From JANQJA01 sp047947185 (GTDB taxonomy: Bacteria > Pseudomonadota > Gammaproteobacteria > Pseudomonadales > Azotimanducaceae), in assembly GCA_047947185.1 (NCBI GenBank), contig CP170502.1, forward strand, positions 620,001 to 684,000: 64,000 nucleotides of DNA, written 5' to 3'. Below the pieces are notes generated by a model that ran no database searches, was not told the origin of the DNA, and was given only the letters and a program-made list of their open reading frames with translations. Positions 54,227 through 63,023 of this stretch are shown here, one piece after another; within the stretch, counting starts at the first letter, position 1, and each line of letters opens with the position of its first letter. The translations under genes were made by a program, and so were the position numbers.

Positions 54227-55510
54227 TCATCTGTCGAGCAAACCCAGACTCAGGGAAGGCACGTAGGTAATGATGAGCAGTGCAACCAGGAGCACCAGCA
54301 TAAACGGGATGGTCGCATGGTACAGCTCGGTGATTGAGCGGTTGAACCGGTAGCTGGCAATAAAGAGGTTCATGCCAATCGGGGGCGTGAAGTAGCCTAT
54401 CTGCATGTTGGCAAGGAAAATAATCCCCAGGTGTACCGGGTCAACGCCAAACGCCAGTGCTACCGGCACGATCAGGGGTACCATGATGACCAGCGCCGAG
54501 AAAATGTCCAAGATGGCGCCCAGCACAAGCAGTACAAGATTCAGCAGGATCAGGAACGTCAGCTTGTTGTCGATAAACAGGCTGATCCACTCGAAGAGAC
54601 GTTGTGGCACCTCTGCATCCACCAGGACGTTGGTAAACGCCAGGGACACGCCGAGAATCAGCAGGATACCACCCACCATGACCATGGCGTCCCGCACCAC
54701 CCGGGGCAGAGATTGCAGTCTGACTTCCCGGTGAATCAGCACCTCCACCACCAGCACGTAAAACGCCGTGACAGCCGCCGCTTCGGAGATCGCGAAAAAG
54801 CCGGAGTAAACGCCACCCAGGACAATAAAGGGCAGCGGGATTTCCCACTTGGCCGCGTTCAGTGCCGCCAGGGCCTCGTCCCGGCGAAACCGGGTTCTCA
54901 CGATGGGGGCATGGCGATTGGTCCACAAGCTGTACCCCGTCAGCAGCACAATCATCAGCAGCGCTGGCAGGATACCGGCAATGAACAGGTCCTGGATGGA
55001 GAATGAAATCGGCAGATCCATCTGCTGGACGATGACACCATAGATAATGAGGGGTAATGAGGGGGCAAGCAGCAGGCCGAGACTCCCGGATGTCGTCACC
55101 AGGCCCAGACTGAAACGTTCCCGGTAACCCGCCTCAATCAGCGCCGGGTAAAGTAATGCACCCAGGGCAACAATGGTGACCCCGGAGGCACCGGTAAAGG
55201 CTGTAAAAAAGGCACAGGTAACAAATGCCACCACAGCCAGTCCACCCGGCATCCAGGAAAGGAATACCTGGGCGAGCCGAACCAGGCGACTGGAAAGTTG
55301 ACTTTCTGCCAGCAGGTAGCCGGCAAAAGTAAACAGCGGAAGCGCCAGCAATAGCGGCGTATCCACAAGCCGGTACAACTCGATTGCAATCACCGTCAGC
55401 GGAATCTCCGCGAGGTAAAAGCCCAGCATGGCTGCAGCCAGGATCACGACAAAAAGTGGTGCCCCCAACGCCGCCAGCGCGACAATAACTGCCGACAGCA
55501 GGCCTCCCAT
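54227..55510 (-). CDS. dctM: TRAP transporter large permease (DctM)
   Basis: The 427-residue protein has about 12 membrane helices and is the large ion-coupled permease of a tripartite TRAP importer. The conserved stretch TGASGVTIVALGALLYPALI (about residues 107-126) and the C-terminal IGYFTPPIGMNLFIAS are characteristic. It imports an organic acid or similar solute with a sodium gradient. Its ATG overlaps the dctQ stop by one base (TGATG). Confidence 0.93.
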   Translation of the reverse strand: MGGLLSAVIVALAALGAPLFVVILAAAMLGFYLAEIPLTVIAIELYRLVDTPLLLALPLFTFAGYLLAESQLSSRLVRLAQVFLSWMPGGLAVVAFVTCAFFTAFTGASGVTIVALGALLYPALIEAGYRERFSLGLVTTSGSLGLLLAPSLPLIIYGVIVQQMDLPISFSIQDLFIAGILPALLMIVLLTGYSLWTNRHAPIVRTRFRRDEALAALNAAKWEIPLPFIVLGGVYSGFFAISEAAAVTAFYVLVVEVLIHREVRLQSLPRVVRDAMVMVGGILLILGVSLAFTNVLVDAEVPQRLFEWISLFIDNKLTFLILLNLVLLVLGAILDIFSALVIMVPLIVPVALAFGVDPVHLGIIFLANMQIGYFTPPIGMNLFIASYRFNRSITELYHATIPFMLVLLVALLIITYVPSLSLGLLDR

Positions 55511-55980
55511 CAGTCAGCAGCTTTCAGCGTGAAGAGCCGCAGCAGTGAAGCCCACAGGAACCGCAGGCTCATCACCGCAAATCCAAAAGGGATCACTGCC
55601 TGGGTCACCCAGTTGGGTACCATGGCAAAGGCAATGGTCTGGTCCTCGAATTCGAACATCACCAGCTCAAGCGAATAAAAGGCAACCACGCCACAGACAA
55701 CCGCAGCAAAAAAGCCGGTCAGCACCGCTGCCAGTCGGGCGACCGTCACAGGCAGAAAGCGGGAAACCGCGTCAATGTTGATGTGTCGGCCCTCGCGGGT
55801 TGCGACCATGGCACCCAGCATCGCGATCCACAACACCAGCACACGCACAAAACTCTCGGCCCAGACAAGGCCGCTGTCAAAGAAATTCCGCAGGATTATC
55901 TGGTAGATGGCCATCCCGAGCATGGCGGCCAGCGCCAGGACAAGAACGCCATCTTCGAAGCGGTGCAGAACCCTACTCAC
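55510..55980 (-). CDS. dctQ: TRAP transporter small permease (DctQ)
   Basis: About 157 residues with four membrane helices, recognisable from the LVWAESFVRVLVLWIAMLGA core and the TREGRHINIDAVSRFLP loop. It pairs with DctM. The frame is open from 56082, which would overlap dctP by 110 bases. GTG at 55980, overlapping the dctP stop by eight bases, or GTG at 56004 are more likely starts; neither can be settled by inspection. Confidence 0.82.
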   Translation of the reverse strand: MSRVLHRFEDGVLVLALAAMLGMAIYQIILRNFFDSGLVWAESFVRVLVLWIAMLGAMVATREGRHINIDAVSRFLPVTVARLAAVLTGFFAAVVCGVVAFYSLELVMFEFEDQTIAFAMVPNWVTQAVIPFGFAVMSLRFLWASLLRLFTLKAAD

Positions 55981-57043
55981 CGGCAAGCGTCGAATCCACC
56001 CCACCTGCGCCGACAGTCCTGCTTTCAGCCAGGTGACGCTGCAGCAGTTCAAGCGTTTCAGGGGAGATTGTGTTGTTGTCAATCAGTCCCCGAATGGAAA
56101 CGTCGGCATGTTGACGCCAGGTTGCCAGTTCTGCGGCGGTGGGTTCCGTCAGCTTCACACCCTGGTTGACCAGCGCCTGAAATGCTGAGCGGTTGTCTAT
56201 CCGGGTGGTGCGGTCAACCTTGCTGAACACTGCGCCAAGCACCTCATGGACAACACGCTGATCGTCGGGTGAGACGCCGTCAAACGCTTTCTTGTCGAGC
56301 ATCATCATGGAATAGGTGTACAACAGGGGTACATCAACCATGTAGGAGACGTGGTTGTGCCATTGCAGCGCCAGCGCAACGACTGGGGGGACGGTTACCG
56401 CTTCCACAAGTCCCGTCTGCAGGCCAGCCAGTACGTCTGTCATCAGCAGGGGGATCGGATTGACGCTGAATGCCTTGCTCATTTCGGCGGCAATTGGATC
56501 CCCGTCCGGCATCCAGATTTTCATCTGCTGAAGATCAGCGAGGGTGTTAACCGGTTGCTTCGACAAAAGGTACGCAAAACCTGTTTCGGTCAGCCCGAAA
56601 CTGACGATGCCGTTGGCGGACAGCCCGTCGATAATCCGCTGGTCCATACGCTGTCGCACATAATCCACTTCCGCCGGGGAGCGGAAGGTCAGGGGCAAGC
56701 TGTAGATCTGCAGATCGGGGTAAAAGCGGGTCAGGGCGGTGGCGGCCACGGCCCCACCCTGCAGTTGGCCAATGCGCATCTTGCGCAGTACCGTATAGTC
56801 ATCACCCTGTACACCACCGGGGTACAACTTGAACTTCACCCGGCCCTCTGTCCGGGCTTCGACTTCCTTGATGCCTGCCCGAAACTCTTTCATCCAGGCA
56901 AGCCCGTCCGGCGACACTGTCGCTATCTTGAACGTCCTGGCCTGCAAGGCCCCGGGCGCCATCACCAGCACGCTGATCATCACCAGGAGTCGAAAAACCC
57001 GGTCCATCATTCCAATGTCTGCGGAACGCCTAAAAATAGTCAT
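55973..57043 (-). CDS. TRAP transporter substrate-binding protein (DctP family, TatP-like)
   Basis: The 356-residue protein has a signal peptide (about residues 1-36, ending GALQARTFK) and the DctP fold of periplasmic carboxylate-binding proteins. It includes GRVKFKLYPGGVQGDDYTV and NTLADLQQMKIWMPDGDPI. Arginine usually used to bind the carboxylate is probably that in the conserved region of the second lobe. The ATG overlaps the tatT stop by 14 bases, with AGAGGA five bases upstream. The next ATG (57010) is an alternative start. Confidence 0.9.
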   Translation of the reverse strand: MTIFRRSADIGMMDRVFRLLVMISVLVMAPGALQARTFKIATVSPDGLAWMKEFRAGIKEVEARTEGRVKFKLYPGGVQGDDYTVLRKMRIGQLQGGAVAATALTRFYPDLQIYSLPLTFRSPAEVDYVRQRMDQRIIDGLSANGIVSFGLTETGFAYLLSKQPVNTLADLQQMKIWMPDGDPIAAEMSKAFSVNPIPLLMTDVLAGLQTGLVEAVTVPPVVALALQWHNHVSYMVDVPLLYTYSMMMLDKKAFDGVSPDDQRVVHEVLGAVFSKVDRTTRIDNRSAFQALVNQGVKLTEPTAAELATWRQHADVSIRGLIDNNTISPETLELLQRHLAESRTVGAGGVDSTLAGE

Positions 57044-57890
57044 CCGATTCCTCTAGTAAAATGGCTGCGCGCTGTTTCGCGACAGTATTCGTCAGTGTCA
57101 TGCCCGGCCAGACCGCATCAGCGGCGAGCACCTCGTTCAGCAATTGATCATGTAACACCTTGTCAAAAACCAGGCGAGCGTACTGTTCAGCAAAAATGAC
57201 TTTGGTCATCAGGTATTTGCCATCTGCCAGTTCGATAGCCCGCTCGAAATGTCGCTTGCCTTTCTCGAGGTTTCCACCCATGGCGTCCGGCAGTACTGTC
57301 TCCAGACCGCCCATGTAAAGCTGGGGACCACCAGCGTCAAACGCCTCATCAAGCTCAACCACACGCTCCATGAGGTATTTGACACGTCCCAGTTGCGCAA
57401 TTGCGTTGAAATCGTCGCTGTGGCTCTGGATCCAGCCGGTCCAGGCCACACCCGTGGCGTAGAGGACAGGAACCAGTTTCTCACCGCTGCTGTCAATAAC
57501 CTGCTGAAATTCGACAAACGGTGTGGTGCGGAGTTCACACAATCGCCGGTCTTCGAGACAGGCGGCTTTCAGCGCATAGTCCAGCGATTTGTCGGTCAGC
57601 AGGCGCGCCCGTTCATCATGGGTAAAAATACTGAAGGCGCCATTCAGGTTGGAGGCCGCGAGCAGCAGCGTGGTGTTCTCGGGACTGCTGCGCAGGAAAC
57701 TGTCAATCATGAGCAGGTAAGCTGGTACCCCCTCGCGCACAGTGTCGACATCTTCACTGTTCAGGATGGTGTCCGCCAGGTCTTCGGCCAGCCCTGAGGT
57801 GACACCCGCAATCATGCTGGCACACCCTGTCAACAGGAACAGGGCCAGGGCGACAACGCCGAACGAACGAACCGGGGCAACACTTGACAA
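57030..57890 (-). CDS. TatT-like TPR lipoprotein of a TRAP transporter
   Basis: The 286-residue protein is a predicted lipoprotein: the lipobox LLTGC places Cys at about residue 23. The rest is helical, with repeats such as NLEKGKRHFERAIELADGKY, and matches the TatT family first found in Treponema (Tp0956), where the trimer contacts the DctP-like TatP. So this operon is a TPAT-type TRAP system: tatT, dctP, dctQ, dctM. The frame uses a TTG at 57890. TatT is thought to assist ligand handling or delivery in the periplasm. Confidence 0.83.
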   Translation of the reverse strand: MSSVAPVRSFGVVALALFLLTGCASMIAGVTSGLAEDLADTILNSEDVDTVREGVPAYLLMIDSFLRSSPENTTLLLAASNLNGAFSIFTHDERARLLTDKSLDYALKAACLEDRRLCELRTTPFVEFQQVIDSSGEKLVPVLYATGVAWTGWIQSHSDDFNAIAQLGRVKYLMERVVELDEAFDAGGPQLYMGGLETVLPDAMGGNLEKGKRHFERAIELADGKYLMTKVIFAEQYARLVFDKVLHDQLLNEVLAADAVWPGMTLTNTVAKQRAAILLEESDDYF

Positions 57891-57953
57891 TGAATTTCAC
57901 GCAGACCAGAACCAGCTGGCAATTGTAGCCGATCTGGGGTGAGCGGTTAAGTG

Positions 57954-58769
57954 ATGGCGATGCGCGACAATCTTGCTATGCTTGGCGCGATTCGAAAACA
58001 TGGCAGCGGATGCGTGGCCCAGCGACTCCTGTATCGCCTGATTGCGATACTTTTTCTCGTCTTCATCTTTGTCACTTCACTCATCTTTTTTGTTGTGGCC
58101 CTGCTCGTATGGGCGGCAACCGCGCCTTTTGACCCGCGCCGCCGAATCCTGCACCTCTTCACGAGCTTCTGGGCCAGCCTGTATATCTGGGTGTTTCCTC
58201 CCTGGTCGGTCCATATCACTGGACGCGAGAAATTTGACCCCACTAAAACCTATATCATCGTCTCAAACCACCAGTCGATGGTCGACATTCTTGCCGCTTT
58301 CACCCTGTTTCGACACTTCAAGTGGGTGTCCAAGGCAGAACTCTTCCGGATACCGCTGATTGGCTGGAACATGTCACTGAATCGTTACGTCAAGCTGCAG
58401 CGCGGCCACAAGCGGAGTATCCGCGAGATGTATACCGCATGTGAGCGCCACCTGGCTGAAGGCAGTTCCGTTTTCCTCTTTCCCGAGGGGACACGCTCAG
58501 CGACCGGCAGGATGCGTGAGTTCAAGGAAGGGGCATTTGTACTCGCCAAACGTCACCAGTTGCCGATTCTGCCCATGGTGATCAACGGGTCAAAAAACGC
58601 CCTGCCAAAAAACAGTCTCAATTACCATGGCCGGACCCGGGTTGAACTTGAGGTCCTGGACGAGTTGGCGCCAGAGGCCTTTGCTCACCTGACGGTCACT
58701 GAACTGACAGAAATGGTGCGGGAGCAGATCAGGTGCAGGGTGGTCGAGGAACAGGCCGCCGCAGACTAG
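57954..58769 (+). CDS. plsC: 1-acyl-sn-glycerol-3-phosphate acyltransferase
   Basis: The 271-residue membrane enzyme adds the second acyl chain in phospholipid synthesis. The catalytic NHQSMVDI (H-x4-D, near residue 103) and the glycerol-phosphate motif FPEGTRSATGRM are intact. Two N-terminal hydrophobic stretches (about residues 27-47 and 64-82) anchor it. The frame could start at GTG 57951 or ATG 57960; ATG 57954 is used. It is divergent from the TRAP operon. Confidence 0.9.
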   Translation: MAMRDNLAMLGAIRKHGSGCVAQRLLYRLIAILFLVFIFVTSLIFFVVALLVWAATAPFDPRRRILHLFTSFWASLYIWVFPPWSVHITGREKFDPTKTYIIVSNHQSMVDILAAFTLFRHFKWVSKAELFRIPLIGWNMSLNRYVKLQRGHKRSIREMYTACERHLAEGSSVFLFPEGTRSATGRMREFKEGAFVLAKRHQLPILPMVINGSKNALPKNSLNYHGRTRVELEVLDELAPEAFAHLTVTELTEMVREQIRCRVVEEQAAAD

Positions 58770-59494
58770 CGTGAGCCGATGCGGGTGATGCCCCTGCAGC
58801 TTGGAAACTCACGGCAGACCCAGAAGGATTTGCCGGCATTCGGCCCGCGTGCTGCCTTGCGCATTGCCATGCTCTTGCCGCACCGGGGACAGGATCGCAC
58901 CAGCGGAGAATCGGACAGTGTGGTGCCAATCTCCTCCTCAATTTCACGCAGCGACACATTGGGCACCAGCGGAAAGCAGAGCAGTGGCCGGTTGATAGCC
59001 CGAAAGACACTTTCCAGGAAATTGTGACGGCTGGCTTCAGTAGGTCCGGCCCCCTTCAGGGCAATACCAAAAGCCACCGCAAAGGTCGCGGGATGACAGC
59101 ACAAAAAAGATACATGGCGTCCCAGCAGTCTTGCATCTCCGGGACTCCTGACAAAGTCTGTTAGCGGCACCTGCACAAAAACGCGATAGCGGCCCGCCAG
59201 CACTGTTTCCAGCTTCTGCAGGAATTCACGGTGCAATTCATCAAGCAGGGCCTCACGCAGGGTAAATGAATCTTCCGGCCCGGCTGCCGCCATAGTGCGG
59301 TTGGCCAGACTGACCACATTGTCGGGCACGGCGGTGGCGACCGCTGGCAGGTCGACCTTGAGTGCATCCGTTTTCATGTCCTGCAGTACACTGAGATCGG
59401 CGTCCAGAAATGCCTCAACCTCACGCTGCCGCAGGTAGCGTGCCAGCCAGTAGATGCCTGCCAGGACACAGACAAAAATGATGAAGCCGTTCAT
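58766..59494 (-). CDS. Membrane-anchored DUF2726/topoisomerase zinc-ribbon protein
   Basis: About 242 residues: one N-terminal helix (MNGFIIFVCVLAGIYWLA), a DUF2726 domain (about 80-185; LREALLDELHREFLQKLETV and RVFVQVPLTDFVR) and a C-terminal four-cysteine zinc ribbon of the topoisomerase I type (RSCPRCGKSMAMRKA and WVCREFPSCRG). DUF2726 resembles nuclease folds and the ribbon binds single-stranded DNA or RNA; the function is not known. The frame extends to 59674, but the ATG at 59494 gives the helix directly. It overlaps plsC by four bases convergently. Confidence 0.8.
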   Translation of the reverse strand: MNGFIIFVCVLAGIYWLARYLRQREVEAFLDADLSVLQDMKTDALKVDLPAVATAVPDNVVSLANRTMAAAGPEDSFTLREALLDELHREFLQKLETVLAGRYRVFVQVPLTDFVRSPGDARLLGRHVSFLCCHPATFAVAFGIALKGAGPTEASRHNFLESVFRAINRPLLCFPLVPNVSLREIEEEIGTTLSDSPLVRSCPRCGKSMAMRKAARGPNAGKSFWVCREFPSCRGITRIGSR

Positions 59495-59565
59495 TGACGA
59501 AAACCATGCAATCCCGCTGACGTTTGAGTATAACGTAAGGTTTCCAATTTGGCAGGAGTGCGACA

Positions 59566-60360
59566 ATGAGACTGGAAGGCAAGGTGGCAATTGTGACGGG
59601 GGCGGGCCAGACCACCGGCGCAACCATGGGCAACGGCCGTGCCACGGCCCTTCTGTTTGCCCGGGAGGGTGCAAAAGTGTTCGTCACTGATCGCGACGCG
59701 ACAAGCGGCCAGGAAACCTGTGAAATGATCCGCGCGGCCGGTGGTACGGCCAGCCTGATGGAAATGGATGTCTCACGGGAGGTCGATTGTGAGCGCATGG
59801 TAGAGCACTGCATGGCACAGTTTGGCCGAATTGATATCCTGCACAATAACGTTGGTATCGGGTTTCAGGACGGCGGCGTCACCAGCCTGACCGAAACCGC
59901 CTGGCAGCGCATCATGGACGTCAACCTGAAAAGCATGTTCCTGACCTGCAAACACACCTTGCCGGTGATGCGCGAACAGGGGTCTGGCGTTGTTATCAAC
60001 ATTTCGTCCGTTGCCGCCATCGCATCAACCGGCATGCTTGCCTACAAGACCTCCAAGGCTGGCGTCATTGCCCTGACTGAAAACGTTGCGATGGGGAATG
60101 CGGGTTATGGTATTCGCGCCAACTGTATTATGCCTGGACTCATGAATACACCCATGGCTATCGAAGGTTACAGCCAGTCACAGGGACGCAGCCGGGAAGA
60201 CGTGATCAGCGCCCGCGACGCCCGCGTCCCATTGGGCAAAAAGATGGGTACAGCCTGGGACGTGGCCTACGCCGCCCTGTTCCTCGCCAGCGATGAGGCG
60301 AAGTTCATTACAGGGGTGACCCTACCGGTCGACGGCGGCCAGTCAATCAGGATTGGCTAG
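59566..60360 (+). CDS. Short-chain dehydrogenase/reductase
   Basis: The 264-residue SDR has the NAD(P) loop TGAGQTTGATMGNG near residue 11, the NNVG motif, and the catalytic tetrad with Ser in NISSVAAIAS and YKTSK. The unusual length of the N-terminal loop (GQTTGATMGNG instead of GxGxG) is shared with 3-oxoacyl and cyclohexanol-type SDRs. The C-terminus ends SIRIG. AGGAG seven bases before the ATG is a good binding site. Substrate is unknown. Confidence 0.87.
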   Translation: MRLEGKVAIVTGAGQTTGATMGNGRATALLFAREGAKVFVTDRDATSGQETCEMIRAAGGTASLMEMDVSREVDCERMVEHCMAQFGRIDILHNNVGIGFQDGGVTSLTETAWQRIMDVNLKSMFLTCKHTLPVMREQGSGVVINISSVAAIASTGMLAYKTSKAGVIALTENVAMGNAGYGIRANCIMPGLMNTPMAIEGYSQSQGRSREDVISARDARVPLGKKMGTAWDVAYAALFLASDEAKFITGVTLPVDGGQSIRIG

Positions 60361-60374
60361 CAGACAGGCATCTG

Positions 60375-60971
60375 TTAGGGGTGAGAGTCACCACGCAGAT
60401 GGAAATGTTCGTTCAGTGTTATCACGGATTTTTCGCCGCTGCTGGCTGCCCTGAAGCGGTTGATGCTGGTGTAATCCGGATTAAAGAACATGCGTGGTTC
60501 AAACCCGATCACGTGAGCGGCAAACACATTGATAACACCGCCATGGCAGGTTACCGCTACCCGTTTGCCGCGATTCTCCTGAATAATCTCCTCCAGCGAC
60601 CGGGTCACATTCTGAACAAATGCCGGGAAGTCAATATCATCCATTTCGCCTTTCATCAGGCGTAGCCAACGGTCGTAGTCCAGTTCCTTGAGTTGCTCAA
60701 CCGGGATATAGTGCCCGGCGTGCTGATCATACTCAGCGACCCCGTCCCGCACCTCAATGGGCAAACCCAGACGACCGGCAAGCGGCTCAGCGGTCTGGAA
60801 AGCCCGGTTCATCGGCGAGGAGTAGATCCGGTCAATCTGTTCCCGTTCGAGCCAGGCGGCCACCTTCATGGCCTGCTCATGCCCAACGGCAGACAGGGGC
60901 GGATCTGCCGGAGACCCGTCCTCGTTGATGATTTTTTCTGGTAGCCCGTGTCGGACCAGGATCAGTTCCAC
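60375..60971 (-). CDS. Histidine phosphatase family protein
   Basis: The 198-residue protein has the RHG catalytic motif LILVRHGLPEK with the phosphohistidine, and the second histidine in VAVTCHGGVINVF. It belongs to the phosphoglycerate mutase-like superfamily, most of which are phosphatases of small metabolites. The start is GTG 60971. It follows exbD by 12 bases on the same strand. Confidence 0.88.
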   Translation of the reverse strand: MELILVRHGLPEKIINEDGSPADPPLSAVGHEQAMKVAAWLEREQIDRIYSSPMNRAFQTAEPLAGRLGLPIEVRDGVAEYDQHAGHYIPVEQLKELDYDRWLRLMKGEMDDIDFPAFVQNVTRSLEEIIQENRGKRVAVTCHGGVINVFAAHVIGFEPRMFFNPDYTSINRFRAASSGEKSVITLNEHFHLRGDSHP

Positions 60972-60983
60972 GGTAACGACAGA

Positions 60984-61388
60984 TCAGGTGGCGGCAATGG
61001 AAACGTTGTATACCCCGGCCTGGCGCGCCGCGTCCATTACGTGAACCATAATTTCCGTTGTGCTGTCGGGATGGGGCTGGACCACAACGGGGGCTTCAGG
61101 GTTCTCGGCATGCAGCCGCTCGATGTTGGCCCGCACGGCCCGGAAATCGACGTCGCGACCTCGAATCCTGATTCGATCACGATTGGTGATCTGCACCACA
61201 ATACTCTGCTTGTCGGCGTCCTGGACATTCTGGTTCTTGTCAGGGCTGTTGACATCAAGGCCTATCTCCTTGACGAACGTGGCCGTCACAATAAAGAAGA
61301 TCAACATGATAAACACGACGTCAAGCATCGGCGTCAGGTCAATCTCGTCTTCACCTTCCTGCTGAAACCTGTTGAGTAGTCTTCGCAC
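60984..61388 (-). CDS. exbD: ExbD/TolR-family biopolymer transport protein
   Basis: The 134-residue protein has one N-terminal membrane helix with the essential aspartate in DLTPMLDVVFIMLIFF and a periplasmic ExbD domain. It uses the proton-motive force together with ExbB and TonB to drive outer-membrane uptake. No exbB or tonB is seen upstream; the region ends at a transposase 51 bases away. The start is GTG 61388 with GGAG seven bases before it. It may be cut off from its partners or act with distant ones. Confidence 0.9.
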   Translation of the reverse strand: MRRLLNRFQQEGEDEIDLTPMLDVVFIMLIFFIVTATFVKEIGLDVNSPDKNQNVQDADKQSIVVQITNRDRIRIRGRDVDFRAVRANIERLHAENPEAPVVVQPHPDSTTEIMVHVMDAARQAGVYNVSIAAT

Positions 61389-61439
61389 AGCTTAACTCCG
61401 ATACGTCCTGATCATTCCGGGAGAGAATACAGCGATCCT

Positions 61440-62279
61440 CTACCGGTTTACAACCTTGCTGACAGTCGTGTAATGAATACCGAGGAAATCGCCAATTTCC
61501 ATCAGCGTATAGTGGTAGTCGATGTGGGCACGGCGAATCAGTTCATTACGCTCCGCCCGGGTTTTGTTATCCACGTTCTTGAAAAGTGCTGGCAGACTCC
61601 GGCGGCGCCCAACACGCTTCGGGCCGCGTTTCGCCAGCTTCTCACCGTTCAGGATCGGCTGCATTTCATTCAGGAAAGACGGTGACCCAAGCAGTACCTG
61701 ATGCGCCCGATCTGCCAGCGGTGAAGCTTCTCCGATCCCGGCCCTGACGTATTCCCGATACTGCCTTCGCGCCTCGTCCGGCTGTTTGCTGAAGGCGGCA
61801 AGTATTGCCCTGGTGTGCAGGTAGACAGGCGCCTTGACGGTACCCGCGAGGGCCCGGTAGCTGCTCCAGCGGTGACTGTTCGGCGAGCGGATTGCGGACG
61901 CCCGTACCGGATTGAGCACCACGTGGCGACAGAGCGGCAGAAGATAAGACTCAGGCTCGAACAGGATACTTCGGAAACGACCCTGGAACAGGGACCCTTC
62001 CCGCCCATGGCGCCGGTTGAAGTGCTGGGTATAGACGCCGTTCAGCTGCCGCATTCCCTTGGACAGATTCGCTTCTGGCACAGCCACAACAAGGTGATAG
62101 TGATTGTCCATGAGTACGTAGCTGTGCAGCTGCCAGCCAAATCGCTCAACCACTCCGGAGAGGACATTCAAAAACGTCCCCCGATCATCCTCATCCAGAA
62201 ACACAGCTTGCTCGTTAGTTCCACGACTTGTCACATGATAGTGCGCACCGGGGAATTCAATGCGAACTGGTCTGGACAT
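61440..62279 (-). mobile_element. REP-associated tyrosine transposase (RAYT, Y1_Tnp)
   Basis: The 279-residue HUH-type protein has the metal-binding H-x-H in MDNHYHLVVAV, the catalytic tyrosine in NGVYTQHFNRRH, and GSLFQGRFRSILFEPESYLL. The extra C-terminal helix-turn-helix (MEIGDFLGIHYTTVSKVVNR) matches RAYT proteins that manage REP elements. It looks intact. No standard REP palindrome was found, but a set of short repeats lies just before it (62307-62345). It is inserted between exbD and the MaoC genes. Confidence 0.85.
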
Positions 62280-62306
62280 AAGGACGATCCTGCTTTGTTA
62301 TTTTCA

Positions 62307-62345
62307 ATTGTCGGTCAACCATTGTCGGTCATCCATTGCCGGTCA
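62307..62345. repeat. Three tandem 14-bp units next to the transposase
   Basis: ATTGTCGGTCA occurs at 62307-62317 and 62321-62331, and ATTGCCGGTCA at 62335-62345, a period of 14 bases. The last unit joins an 8-bp hairpin CCGGTCAA (62339-62346) with TTGACCGG (62361-62368). They lie 27 bases upstream of the transposase start. Confidence 0.6.
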
Positions 62346-62503
62346 ACATCAGCCGTCAACTTGACCGGAGGCGCGTCCCGCCCCGGGGGACAACAATCTT
62401 ACATGGGGGGCTATAGCCGAACAAGTACTACTTGACGCACGTGCAACTCTGTTAGTAACTTCAGTTGGCTCAAATTTACCGTTAATCAGGAGGGAGAAGA
62501 CGC

Positions 62504-63007
62504 ATGGCCGCCAAAAAGTTTCCAATCGAAGCTGGTCACATCATGATGTTCGCGCGATCCATCGGCGATGCCAATGAGATCTATTACGATGAAGACTACG
62601 CAAGCAAGACAGAGCCCGGCACAATTATCGCACCACCCACGTTTGTCCAGGCAAGTGCACAATTTGATCCTGATTATTTCCTGCGTCCCAAGATTGGCCA
62701 GGAGTGGTTTGGTTCCGCCAAAGGGCCAACGGGCATTACCCCCAAGGAGGGTAGCGGTGGTGGTGGCGGCGGTGGCGGTGGCGGACTGCATGCTGAGCAG
62801 CATTATGTCTACCACCGGACGCCCAGGGTTGGTGATGTGCTCACTGCAAGCACAAAACCCGGCAAAAGTTGGGAGAAAGAGGGAAGACGGGGCGGCAAGC
62901 TCATGTTCAGTGAGTCCGTAACTGAATATCGTGACCAGAATGGTGATCTTGTTGTTACAGCAACCAGTGTCGGCGTTCGCACCGAACGACCAGCAACTCA
63001 GGGCTAA
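62504..63007 (+). CDS. MaoC-like hydratase subunit (FAS1-like dehydratase domain) with polyglycine insert
   Basis: The 167-residue hot-dog protein matches the FAS1-like/MaoC N-terminal dehydratase family, the regulatory partner of HadAB-type enzymes, with MMFARSIGDANEIYYDE near residue 14 and LHAEQHYVYHRTPRVGD. A low-complexity run of ten glycines (about residues 87-96) interrupts it where relatives have a short loop; its codons vary between ggt, ggc and gga. A strong AGGAGG lies ten bases before the ATG. It pairs with the next gene. Confidence 0.85.
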   Translation: MAAKKFPIEAGHIMMFARSIGDANEIYYDEDYASKTEPGTIIAPPTFVQASAQFDPDYFLRPKIGQEWFGSAKGPTGITPKEGSGGGGGGGGGGLHAEQHYVYHRTPRVGDVLTASTKPGKSWEKEGRRGGKLMFSESVTEYRDQNGDLVVTATSVGVRTERPATQG

Positions 63008-63023
63008 GGGAGGGAATTAAGTC

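Noticed and set aside
59495..59674. Extended N-terminus of the DUF2726 protein
   Set aside because: The extra residues are proline-rich shadow sequence opposite the SDR gene; the membrane helix begins at 59494.
62371..62390. GC-rich CCCCGGGG palindrome near the transposase as a transposon end
   Set aside because: It is a single short palindrome with no partner on the other side of the transposase gene, so element ends cannot be defined.
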